64,000 nucleotides of DNA from Paraburkholderia franconis (GCF_009362735.1 NZ_WHNP01000018.1:1-64000), one strand, 5' to 3'; shown: positions 8,543 to 19,786, counted from the stretch's first letter. Numbers and translations: made by a program. Notes: generated by a model not told the origin, from the letters alone.

Positions 8543-8571
8543 CTGGCAAGGTTGCACTGGAACGCTATAAT
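8543..8571 (+). promoter_or_regulatory. Strong sigma-70-like promoter of the DUF3563 gene
   Basis: CTGGCA (8543-8548) and a consensus TATAAT (8566-8571) separated by 17 bp. The predicted start near 8578 gives a leader of about 70 nt. The leader contains AATCCC (8594-8599) and GGGATT (8627-8632), which can pair and form a hairpin just before the GGAG ribosome site. Confidence 0.7.
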
Positions 8572-8646
8572 TCGGGTTAACCCTTCTACGGGAAATCCCT
8601 GATGTCCAACCCACCGGGGATTCTTAACTGATCCTTGGAGTTCATC

Positions 8647-8793
8647 ATGATTGCGTTTCTGGTCGAAAAGCTGAGCAACTGGTTTGAAACTGCTGAACGT
8701 AGCCGCCGTGAGGCTTACCTCGCAGCGTCGTCGGATATCGTTCAGCTCGAGCAGCGTATTCGCTCGCTCGAAACCAACGGCTACTCGCTGTAA
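8647..8793 (+). CDS. DUF3563 family mini-protein (48 aa)
   Basis: 48 residues beginning MIAFLVEKLSNWFETAERSR, with a hydrophobic/amphipathic N-terminus, a basic patch, and a C-terminal helix (DIVQLEQRIRSLE) ending in GYSL. This is the DUF3563 pattern, a family largely confined to Burkholderiaceae with no established function. GGAG at 8637-8640 lies six bases upstream of the ATG, a near-consensus promoter precedes it and a terminator-like hairpin follows. It looks like a monocistronic, well-expressed gene. Its short length makes it easy to miss. Confidence 0.85.
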   Translation: MIAFLVEKLSNWFETAERSRREAYLAASSDIVQLEQRIRSLETNGYSL

Positions 8794-8849
8794 GTCGATC
8801 GCCCCAGCCTACGTGGCACGCTGTTCGCCGCGAGCACGAAGCGATACGG

Positions 8850-8870
8850 AAGCCCCGCCATGCGGGGCTT
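8850..8870 (+). terminator. Rho-independent terminator after the DUF3563 gene
   Basis: Nine-bp GC-rich stem (AAGCCCCGC) with loop CAT, followed by TGTCGT. The U-tract is short, so it may be only partly efficient. Confidence 0.6.
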
Positions 8871-8992
8871 TGTCGTATCTGGCGCCGGCGGATCGCGCGC
8901 GACGGCTTCGACGACTAGCCGGAACGCGGTCGTCGCGGTAATGTAGGATGTTTTTGCGATAACCGGCATTCCTACAATCAACCGGGGCGCTC

Positions 8993-9322
8993 ATGTTTTC
9001 AGACCATTCGATGCTTCTGCTGCGATTCGCAGCGACCGTCGTGCTGCTGGGGGCGGCATCGTCGGTGTTTGCCGCTTCTTCGGCGGGCCGTCAGCCGCTG
9101 ATTCTGGATACCCAAAGCGGCATCAGCGACGGCCAGAGCGGCACCATACTGCAAACGGGACCGCTTTCGACGAGACGCATCGTCGAAGCCCAGCCAATCG
9201 CGACACCCGAAGAATTGCCGTACAACAACGGCTCGACACCACCCTATGTCGTCGCGCCGTACATCCAGGTGCCGGGCGGTGTGCCGGCGCCGCATCCGCG
9301 GCCGACGCCTCGCTCCCAATAG
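8993..9322 (+). CDS. Small secreted proline-rich protein, function unknown
   Basis: 109 residues with a signal peptide (hydrophobic LLLRFAATVVLLGAASSVFA, predicted cleavage after VFA-A). The mature part is about 80 residues, of low complexity and rich in Gly, Ser and Pro; it ends in a Pro-rich tail (VPAPHPRPTPRSQ). No domain is recognisable. GGGGCG upstream of the ATG could serve as ribosome site. Probably a periplasmic or exported protein restricted to the genus. Confidence 0.65.
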   Translation: MFSDHSMLLLRFAATVVLLGAASSVFAASSAGRQPLILDTQSGISDGQSGTILQTGPLSTRRIVEAQPIATPEELPYNNGSTPPYVVAPYIQVPGGVPAPHPRPTPRSQ

Positions 9323-9504
9323 AGCGGCTGGTTTGCCCTGCGCCGATATTCGCGCACGGGACGATCGCTCATCATTCGGGTTTCGGCGCATGGCGCGCGC
9401 CGGATCATCCGACGACAATCGTTGCGCAATCATCGCTCGCGGCACACGCGTTTAGCGCTCCAACGCAGCGAGACGAACGACTCGAAAAAGACAGGAGACG
9501 ACGA

Positions 9505-10539
9505 ATGTCTAACCTCTGGTTCCGGCGTGCCATGGGCGCATGTGCAACGCTGCTTGCGCTCGCGACGTATCCCGCCATCGCGAAAGAGACGCCCGAGAAG
9601 CCGAAGCTCACGATGGCCGTCGGAGGCTTGCCGGGCCTCTACTACCTTCCCGTGCTGACCGCGCAGCAACTGGGCTTTTTCAAGGACGAAGGCCTCGATG
9701 TGACGCTCGAGGATTTTGCGGGCGGATCGAAGGCGCTGGAAGCCGTGGTCGGCGGCAGTGCGGATGTCGGCGCGGGTGCCTACGAGCACACGATCTTCAT
9801 GCAGGCGAAAGGCCAGCACTATCGCGCGTTCGTACTGATGGGCCGCGCGCCGCAGATCGCCGTGGCGGTGACGAAAGAGAAGGCCGGCACGTTGAAGACT
9901 CTGGCCGATTTCAAAGGCGCGAAGGTCGGCGTGAGCGCACCCGGTTCGTCGACTGACCTCGTGCTGACGGTCGCGCTGCGCAAGGCAGGGGTGCAACGCA
10001 GCGATATCTCGGTGATCGGTGTCGGCAGCGGCGCGACGGTGATTTCCGCCGTGAGCAACGGACAGGTCGACGCGCTATCGAATGTCGATCCGATGATGAC
10101 CAAGCTGCAGCGTTCGGGCGACATCAAGGTGCTGGTCGATACGCGTACCGTAAAGGGCACGCAGGAAGTATTCGGCGGGACGATGCCCGCGGCGACGCTC
10201 TACGCACCGGATAGCTTCATCCAGAAATATCCGAAGACAACTCAGGCGTTGGCCAACGCGATCGTGCGCGCGGACCGATGGCTTCAGACAGCCAGCGACG
10301 CCGATATCGTGAAGATGGTGCCCCCCGCTTATCTGCTCAACGACAAGGCGCTATATATCGATGCCTTTCACAACGTCCGAGAAGCCTACTCGCCGGATGG
10401 CCTGATGCCCGCGGACGGGCCTCCGACGGCCTTGCGTGCGCTTTCGTCGTTCGATACGCGGCTCGACGCGTCGAAGATCGACCTGAAGACGACTTATACG
10501 AACGACTTCGCGCGCAAGGCGGACGAGCAAGCCAAGTAG
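9505..10539 (+). CDS. ABC transporter substrate-binding protein, SsuA/NMT1 (ThiY-like) family
   Basis: 344 residues with a signal peptide cleaved near YPAIA-KE, so periplasmic. The mature protein has the NMT1/SsuA pattern: GGLPGLYYLPVLTAQQLGFFKDEGLDV, a ligand-loop GGSKALEAVVGGSADVG, then LKTLADFKGAKVGVSAPGS. This family binds sulfonates, nitrate, taurine, pyrimidine precursors and similar small anions. No permease or ATPase gene is nearby, so it is an orphan and its ligand is unknown. AGGAG lies ten bases upstream of the ATG. Confidence 0.85.
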   Translation: MSNLWFRRAMGACATLLALATYPAIAKETPEKPKLTMAVGGLPGLYYLPVLTAQQLGFFKDEGLDVTLEDFAGGSKALEAVVGGSADVGAGAYEHTIFMQAKGQHYRAFVLMGRAPQIAVAVTKEKAGTLKTLADFKGAKVGVSAPGSSTDLVLTVALRKAGVQRSDISVIGVGSGATVISAVSNGQVDALSNVDPMMTKLQRSGDIKVLVDTRTVKGTQEVFGGTMPAATLYAPDSFIQKYPKTTQALANAIVRADRWLQTASDADIVKMVPPAYLLNDKALYIDAFHNVREAYSPDGLMPADGPPTALRALSSFDTRLDASKIDLKTTYTNDFARKADEQAK

Positions 10540-10645
10540 TTCCAGCGTTGCGAGGGAGCCGCGTCTTGCGTGCAGGCTTGTTCTTCTCTAATGCACGCGC
10601 TTGTTGTGTCGCTTATGGCCGAGTCCGCGTTCGGCCCAATGTGGC

Positions 10646-11491
10646 TCAGTCGCCGCGATGTTCGATCTTGAACTGCGCGGCCTTGTCTTGACGGAGCGTC
10701 TCGACGAGCCACGGCAGCGTTTCCTTCATCATCTTCGGCAGCGTGTAGGGCGGATTCAGAATGAACATGCCGCTGCCGAAGAGTCCAAAGCCATCGCTCG
10801 GCGGGCTGCTGACCGTCAGCGACACATGCAACCAGTTCTTGTCCTGCAGCCGTTTCAACAGTTCGGGGAAACGCTGCGACTCCGGACGCGCGACTTGCGG
10901 ATACCAGATCGCATACGTTCCCGTTGCAAAGCGCTTCAGACATTCTTCGACACACGTCAGCGTGCGCGCGTAATCGCGTTTGTCTTCATAGGACGGATCG
11001 ACGAGCACGAGCGCGCGGCGTGGCGCGGGCGGCAGCAGCGTCTTGATGCCATCGAAGCCATCGCCATCGAACAGCATCGCGCGTCGGCCAGCATCGCGGA
11101 AGTTATGGCGCAGCACGTCGATTTCGGTGCTATGCAATTCGAACAGGCGCATGCGATCCTGCTCGCGCATCAGCCGCCACGCGAGATAGGGCGAGCCGGG
11201 GTAGAAACGCAACTCGCCGTCGGCATTCAGCGCGGATACCTCATCGACATACTCCGCAATCACGGGCGGCAAGTCCTTGCGATTCCACAGCTTTGCGATA
11301 CCCGTTTCGAACTCCGCGGTCTTGGTCGCGTACCCCTCTTTCAGCGAATACACACCTGCGCCAGCGTGCGTGTCGATATACCAGTACGCCTTGTCCTTTT
11401 GTCCGAGATAGCGCAGCAGTTGCACGACGACTGCGTGTTTCAGGACGTCGGCGTGATTGCCTGCGTGAAAAGCGTGGCGGTAACTGAGCAT
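10646..11491 (-). CDS. rlmJ: RlmJ, 23S rRNA (adenine-2030-N6)-methyltransferase
   Basis: 281 residues from the ATG at 11491 (MLSYRHAFHAGNHADVLKH), the invariant RlmJ beginning; in-frame codons upstream are not family-like. Motifs include DTHAGAGVY (SAM-binding region), FYPGSPYLA, and the catalytic DPSYEDKRDY (a DPPY-type N6-adenine motif with Ser in place of the second Pro). The C-terminus holds GSGMFILNPPYTLP. The enzyme methylates A2030 of 23S rRNA. Single-gene unit. Confidence 0.93.
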   Translation of the reverse strand: MLSYRHAFHAGNHADVLKHAVVVQLLRYLGQKDKAYWYIDTHAGAGVYSLKEGYATKTAEFETGIAKLWNRKDLPPVIAEYVDEVSALNADGELRFYPGSPYLAWRLMREQDRMRLFELHSTEIDVLRHNFRDAGRRAMLFDGDGFDGIKTLLPPAPRRALVLVDPSYEDKRDYARTLTCVEECLKRFATGTYAIWYPQVARPESQRFPELLKRLQDKNWLHVSLTVSSPPSDGFGLFGSGMFILNPPYTLPKMMKETLPWLVETLRQDKAAQFKIEHRGD

Positions 11492-11683
11492 GGCGATGAG
11501 AAGCGCTAGAGGAGGCGGGTTATGCGGCCGCGTATTGTACGTGAACGAGGTACGTAAATGAGGTAAGCGTGCGAGCAGCAAGGTCAACGCCGACGGTTCG
11601 CCGTTCTGGCCGAACGCATGATCGGATCGACGGGTGCCCGATCCACGCCCGACCCTCGCCCGAACCGCGGCTCTTCAAAGCCC

Positions 11684-12655
11684 CTAGTCGTAAGCGTCGC
11701 CGACAATCGCTTCAATGTTGAACTTGATCTCCGGCGTGATCTGCTCGGCGACATCCTGCGCCTTCATGTTCTCCGCGATCTGCTCGACACGCGATGCACC
11801 CGTGATGACCGTGCTGACGTTCGGATTCGTCAGGACCCATGCAAGCGCAAGCTGCCCCACGGTGCAGCCGAGTTCGTCCGCGACTTCGCCGAGCTGGCCG
11901 ACGATGTTGTTCCTGCCCGCGTCAGTGACTTCCTTGCGCAGCCAGTCGTAGCCTTGCAGTTCCGCGCGGCTGCCGGATGGCACGCCGTTGCGGTACTTGC
12001 CCGTGAGCAGTCCCGAAGCAAGCGGACTCCATGTCGTGAGACCGAGGCCGATGTCCTCGTAGAGCCGTCGATATTCGTCTTCGACGCGCTTGCGGTGGAA
12101 CAGGTTGTATTGCGGCTGCTCCATCACGGGCTTGTGCAGATGATGCCGCTCGGCGATTTCACAGGCCGCGCGGATCTCGTCGGCGCTCCATTCGGACGTG
12201 CCCCAGTACAGCGCCTTGCCGCGCGCGATCATGTCGCTCATCGCCCATACCGTCTCTTCGATGGGGGTGTTCGGGTCAGGACGATGACAGAACACGAGAT
12301 CGACATAATCGAGTTGCAGACGCTTCAACGAGCCGTCGATCGCATTGAGCAGGTACTTGCGATTGAGCGTGTGATACTGATTGGGCGCTTCGTTGAGCCC
12401 CCAGAAAAACTTCGTGGAGACGATATAGCTCACGCGCGGCCAGTTCAGTTCCTTCAGCGCCTCGCCCATGATCTCTTCGGATCGGCCGCCTGCATAGACT
12501 TCGGCGTTGTCGAAGAAATTGACGCCCGCGTCGCGCGCAGCCGCCAGCGATTCCCGCGCGGCGCGCCGGTCCACCTGATTGCCGTAAGTCACCCATGAGC
12601 CGATCGACAGCTCGCTGACCTGCAGGCCGGAACGGCCGAGACGTGGGTAGTTCAT
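11684..12655 (-). CDS. Aldo/keto reductase, Kv-beta/YghZ-like
   Basis: 323 residues from the ATG at 12655 (MNYPRLGRSGLQVSELSIG); AAGGAG seven bases upstream decides this start. It has a TIM-barrel AKR fold with catalytic Asp, Tyr and Lys in FFDNAEVYAGGRSEEIMGEAL and STKFFWG, then the conserved His in VFCHRPDP. NADPH contacts lie near VITGASRVEQIAENM. This subfamily (AKR6/AKR14) reduces aldehydes such as methylglyoxal or resembles potassium-channel beta subunits. It is divergent from the hydroxybutyrate dehydrogenase gene with 212 bp between. Confidence 0.88.
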   Translation of the reverse strand: MNYPRLGRSGLQVSELSIGSWVTYGNQVDRRAARESLAAARDAGVNFFDNAEVYAGGRSEEIMGEALKELNWPRVSYIVSTKFFWGLNEAPNQYHTLNRKYLLNAIDGSLKRLQLDYVDLVFCHRPDPNTPIEETVWAMSDMIARGKALYWGTSEWSADEIRAACEIAERHHLHKPVMEQPQYNLFHRKRVEDEYRRLYEDIGLGLTTWSPLASGLLTGKYRNGVPSGSRAELQGYDWLRKEVTDAGRNNIVGQLGEVADELGCTVGQLALAWVLTNPNVSTVITGASRVEQIAENMKAQDVAEQITPEIKFNIEAIVGDAYD

Positions 12656-12867
12656 CCAGATCTCCTTGTAAGTATCGTCGCCGGAACCTGACACATTAAT
12701 CCGATTCCGCAAGACGTGCCTTTGGTGTTTCATTCGCTTCGGTTCATGCACAATAGCGAAGTCGGCCGCAGTGCAGCAATCGACCGAACGGCATATGCCG
12801 TTCAGCCAGCTTTACGCTATCTGCGCGCCATGTTCTCATTGCTCAATCAACCGCATGGAGGTTCTGG

Positions 12868-13665
12868 ATGTCGTCATCGAATGAAAGTCTGAAAGGCAAG
12901 GTCGCCGTCGTCACGGGCGCGGCGAGCGGCATCGGCAAGCAGATCGCGTTGACGCTGTCGGCGGCGGGCGCGGCCGTCGCGATTGCGGACCTGAACCAGG
13001 ACGGCGCGAATGCCGTCGCCGAAGAAATCACGAAAGCCGGCGGCAAGGCGCTCGGCGTCGCGATGGACGTGACCAGCGAAGACGCCGTCAATCAGGGCAT
13101 CGACAAGGTCGCGGCCGAACTGGGCTCGGTGGATATCCTGATCTCGAACGCCGGCATTCAGATCGTCAACCCGATCGAGAACTATTCGTTCTCCGACTGG
13201 AAGAAGATGCAGGCGATCCACGTCGACGGCGCGTTCCTCACGACGAAGGCCGCGCTCAAGCACATGTACAAGGACGATCGCGGCGGCATCGTGATCTACA
13301 TGGGCTCGGTGCACTCGCACGAAGCGTCGCCGTTGAAGTCGGCGTATGTGGCCGCCAAGCATGCGCTGCTCGGTCTCGCTCGCGTGCTCGCGAAGGAAGG
13401 CGCGAAACACAATGTGCGTTCGCATGTCGTATGTCCGGGCTTCGTGCGCACGCCGCTCGTCGACAAGCAGATTCCCGAGCAGGCCAAGGAGCTAGGCATC
13501 AGCGAGGAAGAAGTGGTCAAGCGCGTGATGCTGGGCAGCACGGTGGACGGCGTATTCACGACCGTTGAAGATGTCGCGCAGACGGTGCTGTTCCTGTCGG
13601 CATTCCCGACGGCTGCGCTCACAGGCCAATCGTTCATCGTGAGCCACGGCTGGTACATGCAATAA
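12868..13665 (+). CDS. bdhA: 3-hydroxybutyrate dehydrogenase (SDR)
   Basis: 265 residues. A classical SDR with NAD-binding TGAASGIG (residues 16-23), SNAGIQ, and the catalytic Ser-Tyr-Lys set in MGSVHSHEASPLKSAYVAAKH. The C-terminal QSFIVSHGWYMQ is typical of D-3-hydroxybutyrate dehydrogenases. It oxidises 3-hydroxybutyrate to acetoacetate in polyhydroxybutyrate breakdown. GGAGG lies seven bases before the ATG. The patatin gene begins about 15 bp downstream, so the two form an operon and the lipase-like protein may act in the same pathway. Confidence 0.9.
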   Translation: MSSSNESLKGKVAVVTGAASGIGKQIALTLSAAGAAVAIADLNQDGANAVAEEITKAGGKALGVAMDVTSEDAVNQGIDKVAAELGSVDILISNAGIQIVNPIENYSFSDWKKMQAIHVDGAFLTTKAALKHMYKDDRGGIVIYMGSVHSHEASPLKSAYVAAKHALLGLARVLAKEGAKHNVRSHVVCPGFVRTPLVDKQIPEQAKELGISEEEVVKRVMLGSTVDGVFTTVEDVAQTVLFLSAFPTAALTGQSFIVSHGWYMQ

Positions 13666-13680
13666 GAACGGAGCGTGATG

Positions 13681-14931
13681 ATGGCGCAACGCGAATCACA
13701 ACGCAGCGTGAAGCGGGAGCGCGCCGGCGGCGCCGGTGCGGAGGAGGGCGAACGGGTGGGCGCGTCGTCTAGCGTTCGCGCCAGTCATCATGTCGAGCTG
13801 CCGCAGTACGAAACGGTCGCGCTGGTGCTGCAGGGCGGCGGCGCGCTCGGCGCGTATCAGGCGGGGGTCTACCAAGGGCTCGACGAGGCCGGCATTTTGC
13901 CGAACTGGCTCGCTGGCATTTCGATCGGCGCGTTGAACACGTCGATTATCGCGGGCAACGCACCCAGGCATCGGGTGGAAAAGCTGCACGAGTTCTGGGA
14001 GACGATCTGCCAGCCGGCCTACGGTCCGCCCGTGCCGCCGTCCATCGAGCACGCGCTCTTCAACTCGAACGACGCCGTACGCAAGATGTTCACGGCGATG
14101 CAGGCGGTCGGCGCGCTCGTCGACGGGCAGAAGGGTTTCTTCACGCCGCGCTTTCCGCCGCCGTTGCCTGCCGTGTCGGCTCCGCCTCAAAACGCGAGCT
14201 ACTACGACACGACGCCGCTCAAGGCGACGCTCGAGCGGCTATGCGACTTCGACCGGATCAACTCGAAAGAGATGCGCGTGTCGGTCGGCGCGGTGAACGT
14301 GCATACGGGCAACTTCGCGTACTTCGACAACACGCATACGACGTTGAAGCCCGAGCATTTCATGGCATCAGGCGCGTTGCCGCCGGGATTCGGGGCCGTG
14401 GAGATCGACGGCGAGTACTACTGGGACGGCGGGCTGATGTCGAATACGCCGCTCGCCGAGGTGGCGCAGGCAAGCCCGCGCCGCGATACGCTCGCCTTTC
14501 AGGTCGATCTGTGGAGCGCGATCGGCCCCGTGCCCGACAACATCACCGACGTGCAGGGGCGTGTCAAGGACATCCAGTATTCGAGCCGGACGCGCTTCGT
14601 CACGGATACGATGCAGCATTCGCAGCGCTTTCGGCATGTACTGCGCGAAGTGCTCGACCGCGTGTCGCCTGAGCATCGCGACGATCCGTGGTGCAAGCTC
14701 GCGGAGCAGCTCGCCTGCTCGAAGCGCTACAACATCATTCACCTGATCTACCGGGACAAGGAATACGAAGGGCACTACAAGGACTACCAGTTCGGCTTGT
14801 CGACGATGCATCAGCATTGGGCAAGCGGTCTGGACGATATCCGCAACTCGCTTGCGCAACCGGGCTGGCTCGACATGCCGGACAACGACGCGAGCTTCGT
14901 CACGCACGACATTCATCGCGATTCGCGTTAA
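13681..14931 (+). CDS. Patatin-like phospholipase/esterase with C-terminal DUF3734
   Basis: About 416 residues. The patatin domain has the oxyanion loop GGGGALGAYQAGVY (near residue 53), the nucleophile elbow GISIG and the catalytic dyad Asp in the DGG motif (YYWDGGLMSN). The C-terminal part (DIQYSSRTRF, YNIIHLIYRDKEYEGHYKDYQFG) matches DUF3734. The start is ambiguous: GTG 13675, ATG 13678 and ATG 13681 are consecutive; 13681 gives seven bases from GGAG. Co-transcribed with bdhA. Related proteins are lipid or polyhydroxyalkanoate-granule associated; role in PHB metabolism is inference. Confidence 0.88.
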   Translation: MAQRESQRSVKRERAGGAGAEEGERVGASSSVRASHHVELPQYETVALVLQGGGALGAYQAGVYQGLDEAGILPNWLAGISIGALNTSIIAGNAPRHRVEKLHEFWETICQPAYGPPVPPSIEHALFNSNDAVRKMFTAMQAVGALVDGQKGFFTPRFPPPLPAVSAPPQNASYYDTTPLKATLERLCDFDRINSKEMRVSVGAVNVHTGNFAYFDNTHTTLKPEHFMASGALPPGFGAVEIDGEYYWDGGLMSNTPLAEVAQASPRRDTLAFQVDLWSAIGPVPDNITDVQGRVKDIQYSSRTRFVTDTMQHSQRFRHVLREVLDRVSPEHRDDPWCKLAEQLACSKRYNIIHLIYRDKEYEGHYKDYQFGLSTMHQHWASGLDDIRNSLAQPGWLDMPDNDASFVTHDIHRDSR

Positions 14932-15037
14932 GCGCAGTGTTCGACGCCTGGTGATGACGTGTGGCATTGAACGCGCGGTTGCCGTTGCATCGACATGCGA
15001 TCGCGAGCCGGAATGAGGGCGATCGGGCATGACATGA

Positions 15038-15064
15038 AAAAGGCGCTCACGAGGAGCGCCTTTT
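15038..15064. terminator. Bidirectional Rho-independent terminator
   Basis: Perfect 11-bp stem AAAAGGCGCTC with a 5-nt loop, A-tract on one side and T-tract on the other. It lies between the converging patatin and aminotransferase genes and can stop both. Confidence 0.85.
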
Positions 15065-15126
15065 CACTCGCAGCATTGGCTGCCATGTGAGAAGAGACGG
15101 CGCCGCACGCTGTCTCTCACCACGAC

Positions 15127-16326
15127 TTACTTCAGGACGGCAGCAACCGCGTTGGCCACGACGTCCAGATTGCGCGTGTTCAGCGCGGCTACGCAGATAC
15201 GGCCCGTGCTGACGGCGTAGATGCCGAACTCTTCGCGCAGACGGTCGACTTGCGGCGCCGTCAGACCCGAGTACGAGAACATGCCGCGTTGCGCGTTGAC
15301 GAAGCTGAAGTCCCGGTCGACGCCCGCGGCCTTCAGAAGCTCGACGAGGCCATTGCGCATCGCGCGGATACGGTCGCGCATTTCGCCCAGTTCCGTTTCC
15401 CACGTTGCGCGCAGTTCCGGCGAAGCGAGCACCGCTGCGACGATGGCGCCGCCATGCGTCGGCGGGTTGGAATAGTTCGTGCGGATCACGCGCTTGACTT
15501 GCGACAGCACGCGCGTTGCCTCTTCCTTGCTGCCCGTGATGATCGACAGTGCGCCGACGCGTTCGCCGTACAGCGAGAACGACTTCGAGAACGACGACGA
15601 CACGAACACGTTCAGCTCCGATTGCGCGAAGAGACGCACGGCAGCCGCGTCGGCGTCGATGCCGTCGCCGAAGCCCTGATAGGCGATGTCGAGGAACGGC
15701 ACCAGTTCGCGTGCCTTCACGACTTCGACCACCTGGCGCCACTGGTCGACGGAGAGATCGACGCCCGTCGGGTTGTGGCAGCACGCGTGCAGCACGACGA
15801 TCGTGCCCGGCGCGTAGCTGTTGAGCGCCGACAGCATGCCTTCGAAGTTCACGCCATGCGTTTTCGCTTCGTAGTACGGGTACGACGCGACTTCGAAGCC
15901 GGCGCTTTCGAACAGCGCGCGGTGGTTTTCCCAGCTCGGATCGCTGATCGCGACCTTCGCCGCCGGATTGAGGCGCTTCAGGAAGTCCGCGCCGATCTTC
16001 AGCGCGCCCGTGCCGCCGAGCGCCTGCGCCGTCACGACACGGCCAGCAGCGATCAGCGGCGAATCGTTGCCGAGCAGCAGCTTCTGCACCGCTGCGTCAT
16101 AGACGGCGATACCTTCGATCGGCAGATAGCCGCGCGGCAGCGCAGCTTCAACGCGTGCCTTTTCTGCTTCGCGGACAGCGCGCAGCAGAGGAATCTTGCC
16201 TTCTTCGTTGGTGTACACGCCGACACCCAGATTGACTTTAGTGGTGCGCGTGTCGGCATTGAAGGCTTCGTTCAGGCCCAGAATCGGGTCACGGGGAGCA
16301 AGTTCGACGGCGGAGAACAGAGACAT
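15127..16326 (-). CDS. tyrB: Aromatic amino acid / aspartate aminotransferase (class I)
   Basis: 399 residues from the ATG at 16326 (MSLFSAVELAPRDPILGLN), the usual beginning of AspC/TyrB proteins. Key features are LGVGVYTNEEGKIPLL, the Asn of CHNPTGVDLS, DIAYQGFGDG, and the PLP-lysine in SSSFSKSFSLYGERVG, plus the carboxylate-binding Arg near GRICVAALN. It transfers amino groups between 2-oxoglutarate and aromatic amino acids or aspartate. The sequence cannot decide between tyrB and aspC names. Its upstream region is shared with divergently transcribed uvrB. Confidence 0.9.
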   Translation of the reverse strand: MSLFSAVELAPRDPILGLNEAFNADTRTTKVNLGVGVYTNEEGKIPLLRAVREAEKARVEAALPRGYLPIEGIAVYDAAVQKLLLGNDSPLIAAGRVVTAQALGGTGALKIGADFLKRLNPAAKVAISDPSWENHRALFESAGFEVASYPYYEAKTHGVNFEGMLSALNSYAPGTIVVLHACCHNPTGVDLSVDQWRQVVEVVKARELVPFLDIAYQGFGDGIDADAAAVRLFAQSELNVFVSSSFSKSFSLYGERVGALSIITGSKEEATRVLSQVKRVIRTNYSNPPTHGGAIVAAVLASPELRATWETELGEMRDRIRAMRNGLVELLKAAGVDRDFSFVNAQRGMFSYSGLTAPQVDRLREEFGIYAVSTGRICVAALNTRNLDVVANAVAAVLK

Positions 16327-16701
16327 GATGATTCGGCAGTAGTGGAAAGAGGGACGACTTCGGATGCTGCTAGGAACCGCATGCGGCTCGAGGCGGCGAG
16401 GTTCGGAACTTGCGTCGGGAACCATGCTCAGGTCCCGATCATGCGTTCGACGACAGCCGCGCGGGCGCGAACGTGCCATTGTAACGAATCTCGCCGACGT
16501 TTTTCGCGTCGGCCGCGCTGGCGGGCGGATTAATTTGCAATGAAAACAGCGATCTGGCGATGTTTTTCTCTGCAAACACGCGATTTCCAGCGCAACGGCG
16601 TGGGTGGTCAGGCACGGTTTCAGACGCGAGGCGAGGCGTCGGCCCGACCGTTCGCAAAACGCTAGAATAGTCGTTTGCTCCGGGGCCGAGGTGCCGCTTC
16701 C
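16327..16701. other. Divergent regulatory region between aminotransferase gene and uvrB
   Basis: 375 bp without a credible gene. A -10-like TAGAAT at 16663-16668 points toward uvrB but no good -35 partner is evident. No CTGT-N8-ACAG LexA core was found here, so SOS control of uvrB is not supported by this region. The centre (16510-16560) is AT-richer and probably holds the opposing promoter. Confidence 0.4.
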
Positions 16702-18795
<2,094 letters not shown>

Positions 18796-19162
18796 CTTGC
18801 GGGAGCGGCCATCAAGACGCACAGATGACTTTGGTGCGGCGCTTTGCCGCCGCGCACCACACTCGTGTGCCGGATTGCGGCAACGGCATCCTTCTGAAAA
18901 ACGTGTGCTTAAGCTTCCCGTAAGACCCTGTTGCAGCAAGGCTTTCCACACATTCGCATTTGTTCTTCCCTATGAACAGTGATAAACTGAATCATGTATT
19001 GAGAATAGTTCGCATTACCGTTCGTTACTGCTTTCGCACTTGCGTCGGCGGCATCGAATAATTGGCGAAAGACGTGAAGAAATGCGCATGCGAAACCTCT
19101 TCGATGCGCTTTTCCGTTTTCAGCTTTTCCTTGCTTCAGTCTAAAAAAACAAAGGAGTTTCA
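18796..19162. other. Intergenic region upstream of the ftr iron-uptake operon
   Basis: 367 bp without a gene. Immediately after uvrB, 18833-18858 is GC-rich and self-complementary (GGTGCGGCG and CGCGCACC arms), possibly a weak terminator. From about 18900 the sequence turns AT-rich and includes the Fur-box-like element at 18995-19013. AGGAG just before 19163 is the ftrA ribosome site. Confidence 0.5.
18995..19013. promoter_or_regulatory. Possible Fur box upstream of ftrA
   Basis: TGAGAATAGTTCGC resembles the Fur consensus core TGATAATCATTATC; about 11 of 19 positions agree by eye. Weak on its own, but location upstream of an iron-uptake operon supports it. Confidence 0.35.
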
Positions 19163-19711
19163 ATGCGCGTTTCGTCAATTCTGAGCGGCGGGGTTGCTGT
19201 CCTCGCTGCCGTCGCCGCGATGTCGGCGTCGGCAGCTGAATATCCGATCGGCAAGCAGCAGATCCAGGGCGGCATGGAAATCGGCGCCGTGTATCTGCAG
19301 CCGATCACAATGGATCCGGAAGGCATGATGCGTAAGGCATCGGATTCCGATGTCCACCTCGAGGCCGACATCCATGCAGTCAAGAAAAATCCGACTGGTT
19401 TCGCGGAAGGCGACTGGATGCCTTATCTGCAAGTGCGCTACGAGCTGACCAAGCCGGGTTCGAGCTACGACCAGAAGGGCGATCTGATGCCGATGGTCGC
19501 CGACGACGGTCCGCACTACGGCGACAACGTCAAGCTCGCCGGCCCGGGCAAGTATCACCTGAAGCTGATCGTCGAACCGCCGATGCAGACGGGACATATG
19601 GCGTTCGGCCGTCACGTCGACAAGGAAACGGGCGTCGGTCCGTGGTTCAAGCCGTTCACGATCGAATACGATTTCGCGTTTGCGGGAATCGGCAAGAAGG
19701 GCGGTTACTGA
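19163..19711 (+). CDS. ftrA: FtrA/P19-type periplasmic iron-binding protein
   Basis: 182 residues with a signal peptide (cleavage after ASA-AEYP). The mature domain is the P19/Tp34/FetP family, an immunoglobulin-like fold binding copper and iron. Typical motifs are EYPIGKQQIQGGMEIGAVYLQPI, DVHLEADIHAVKKNP, and GHMAFGRHVDKETGVGPWFKPF, which supply Met and His ligands. It is the periplasmic component of an Ftr-type ferrous-iron transporter, delivering iron to the FTR1 permease. First gene of ftrABCD, preceded by AGGAG. Confidence 0.9.
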   Translation: MRVSSILSGGVAVLAAVAAMSASAAEYPIGKQQIQGGMEIGAVYLQPITMDPEGMMRKASDSDVHLEADIHAVKKNPTGFAEGDWMPYLQVRYELTKPGSSYDQKGDLMPMVADDGPHYGDNVKLAGPGKYHLKLIVEPPMQTGHMAFGRHVDKETGVGPWFKPFTIEYDFAFAGIGKKGGY

Positions 19712-19786
19712 TCTCCGTCGATCGCATCGCGATCCCCAATGAAGTGAGCGGCGCGTTAGAGCGCGCCGCATTTCCAGGAAGGGTGC

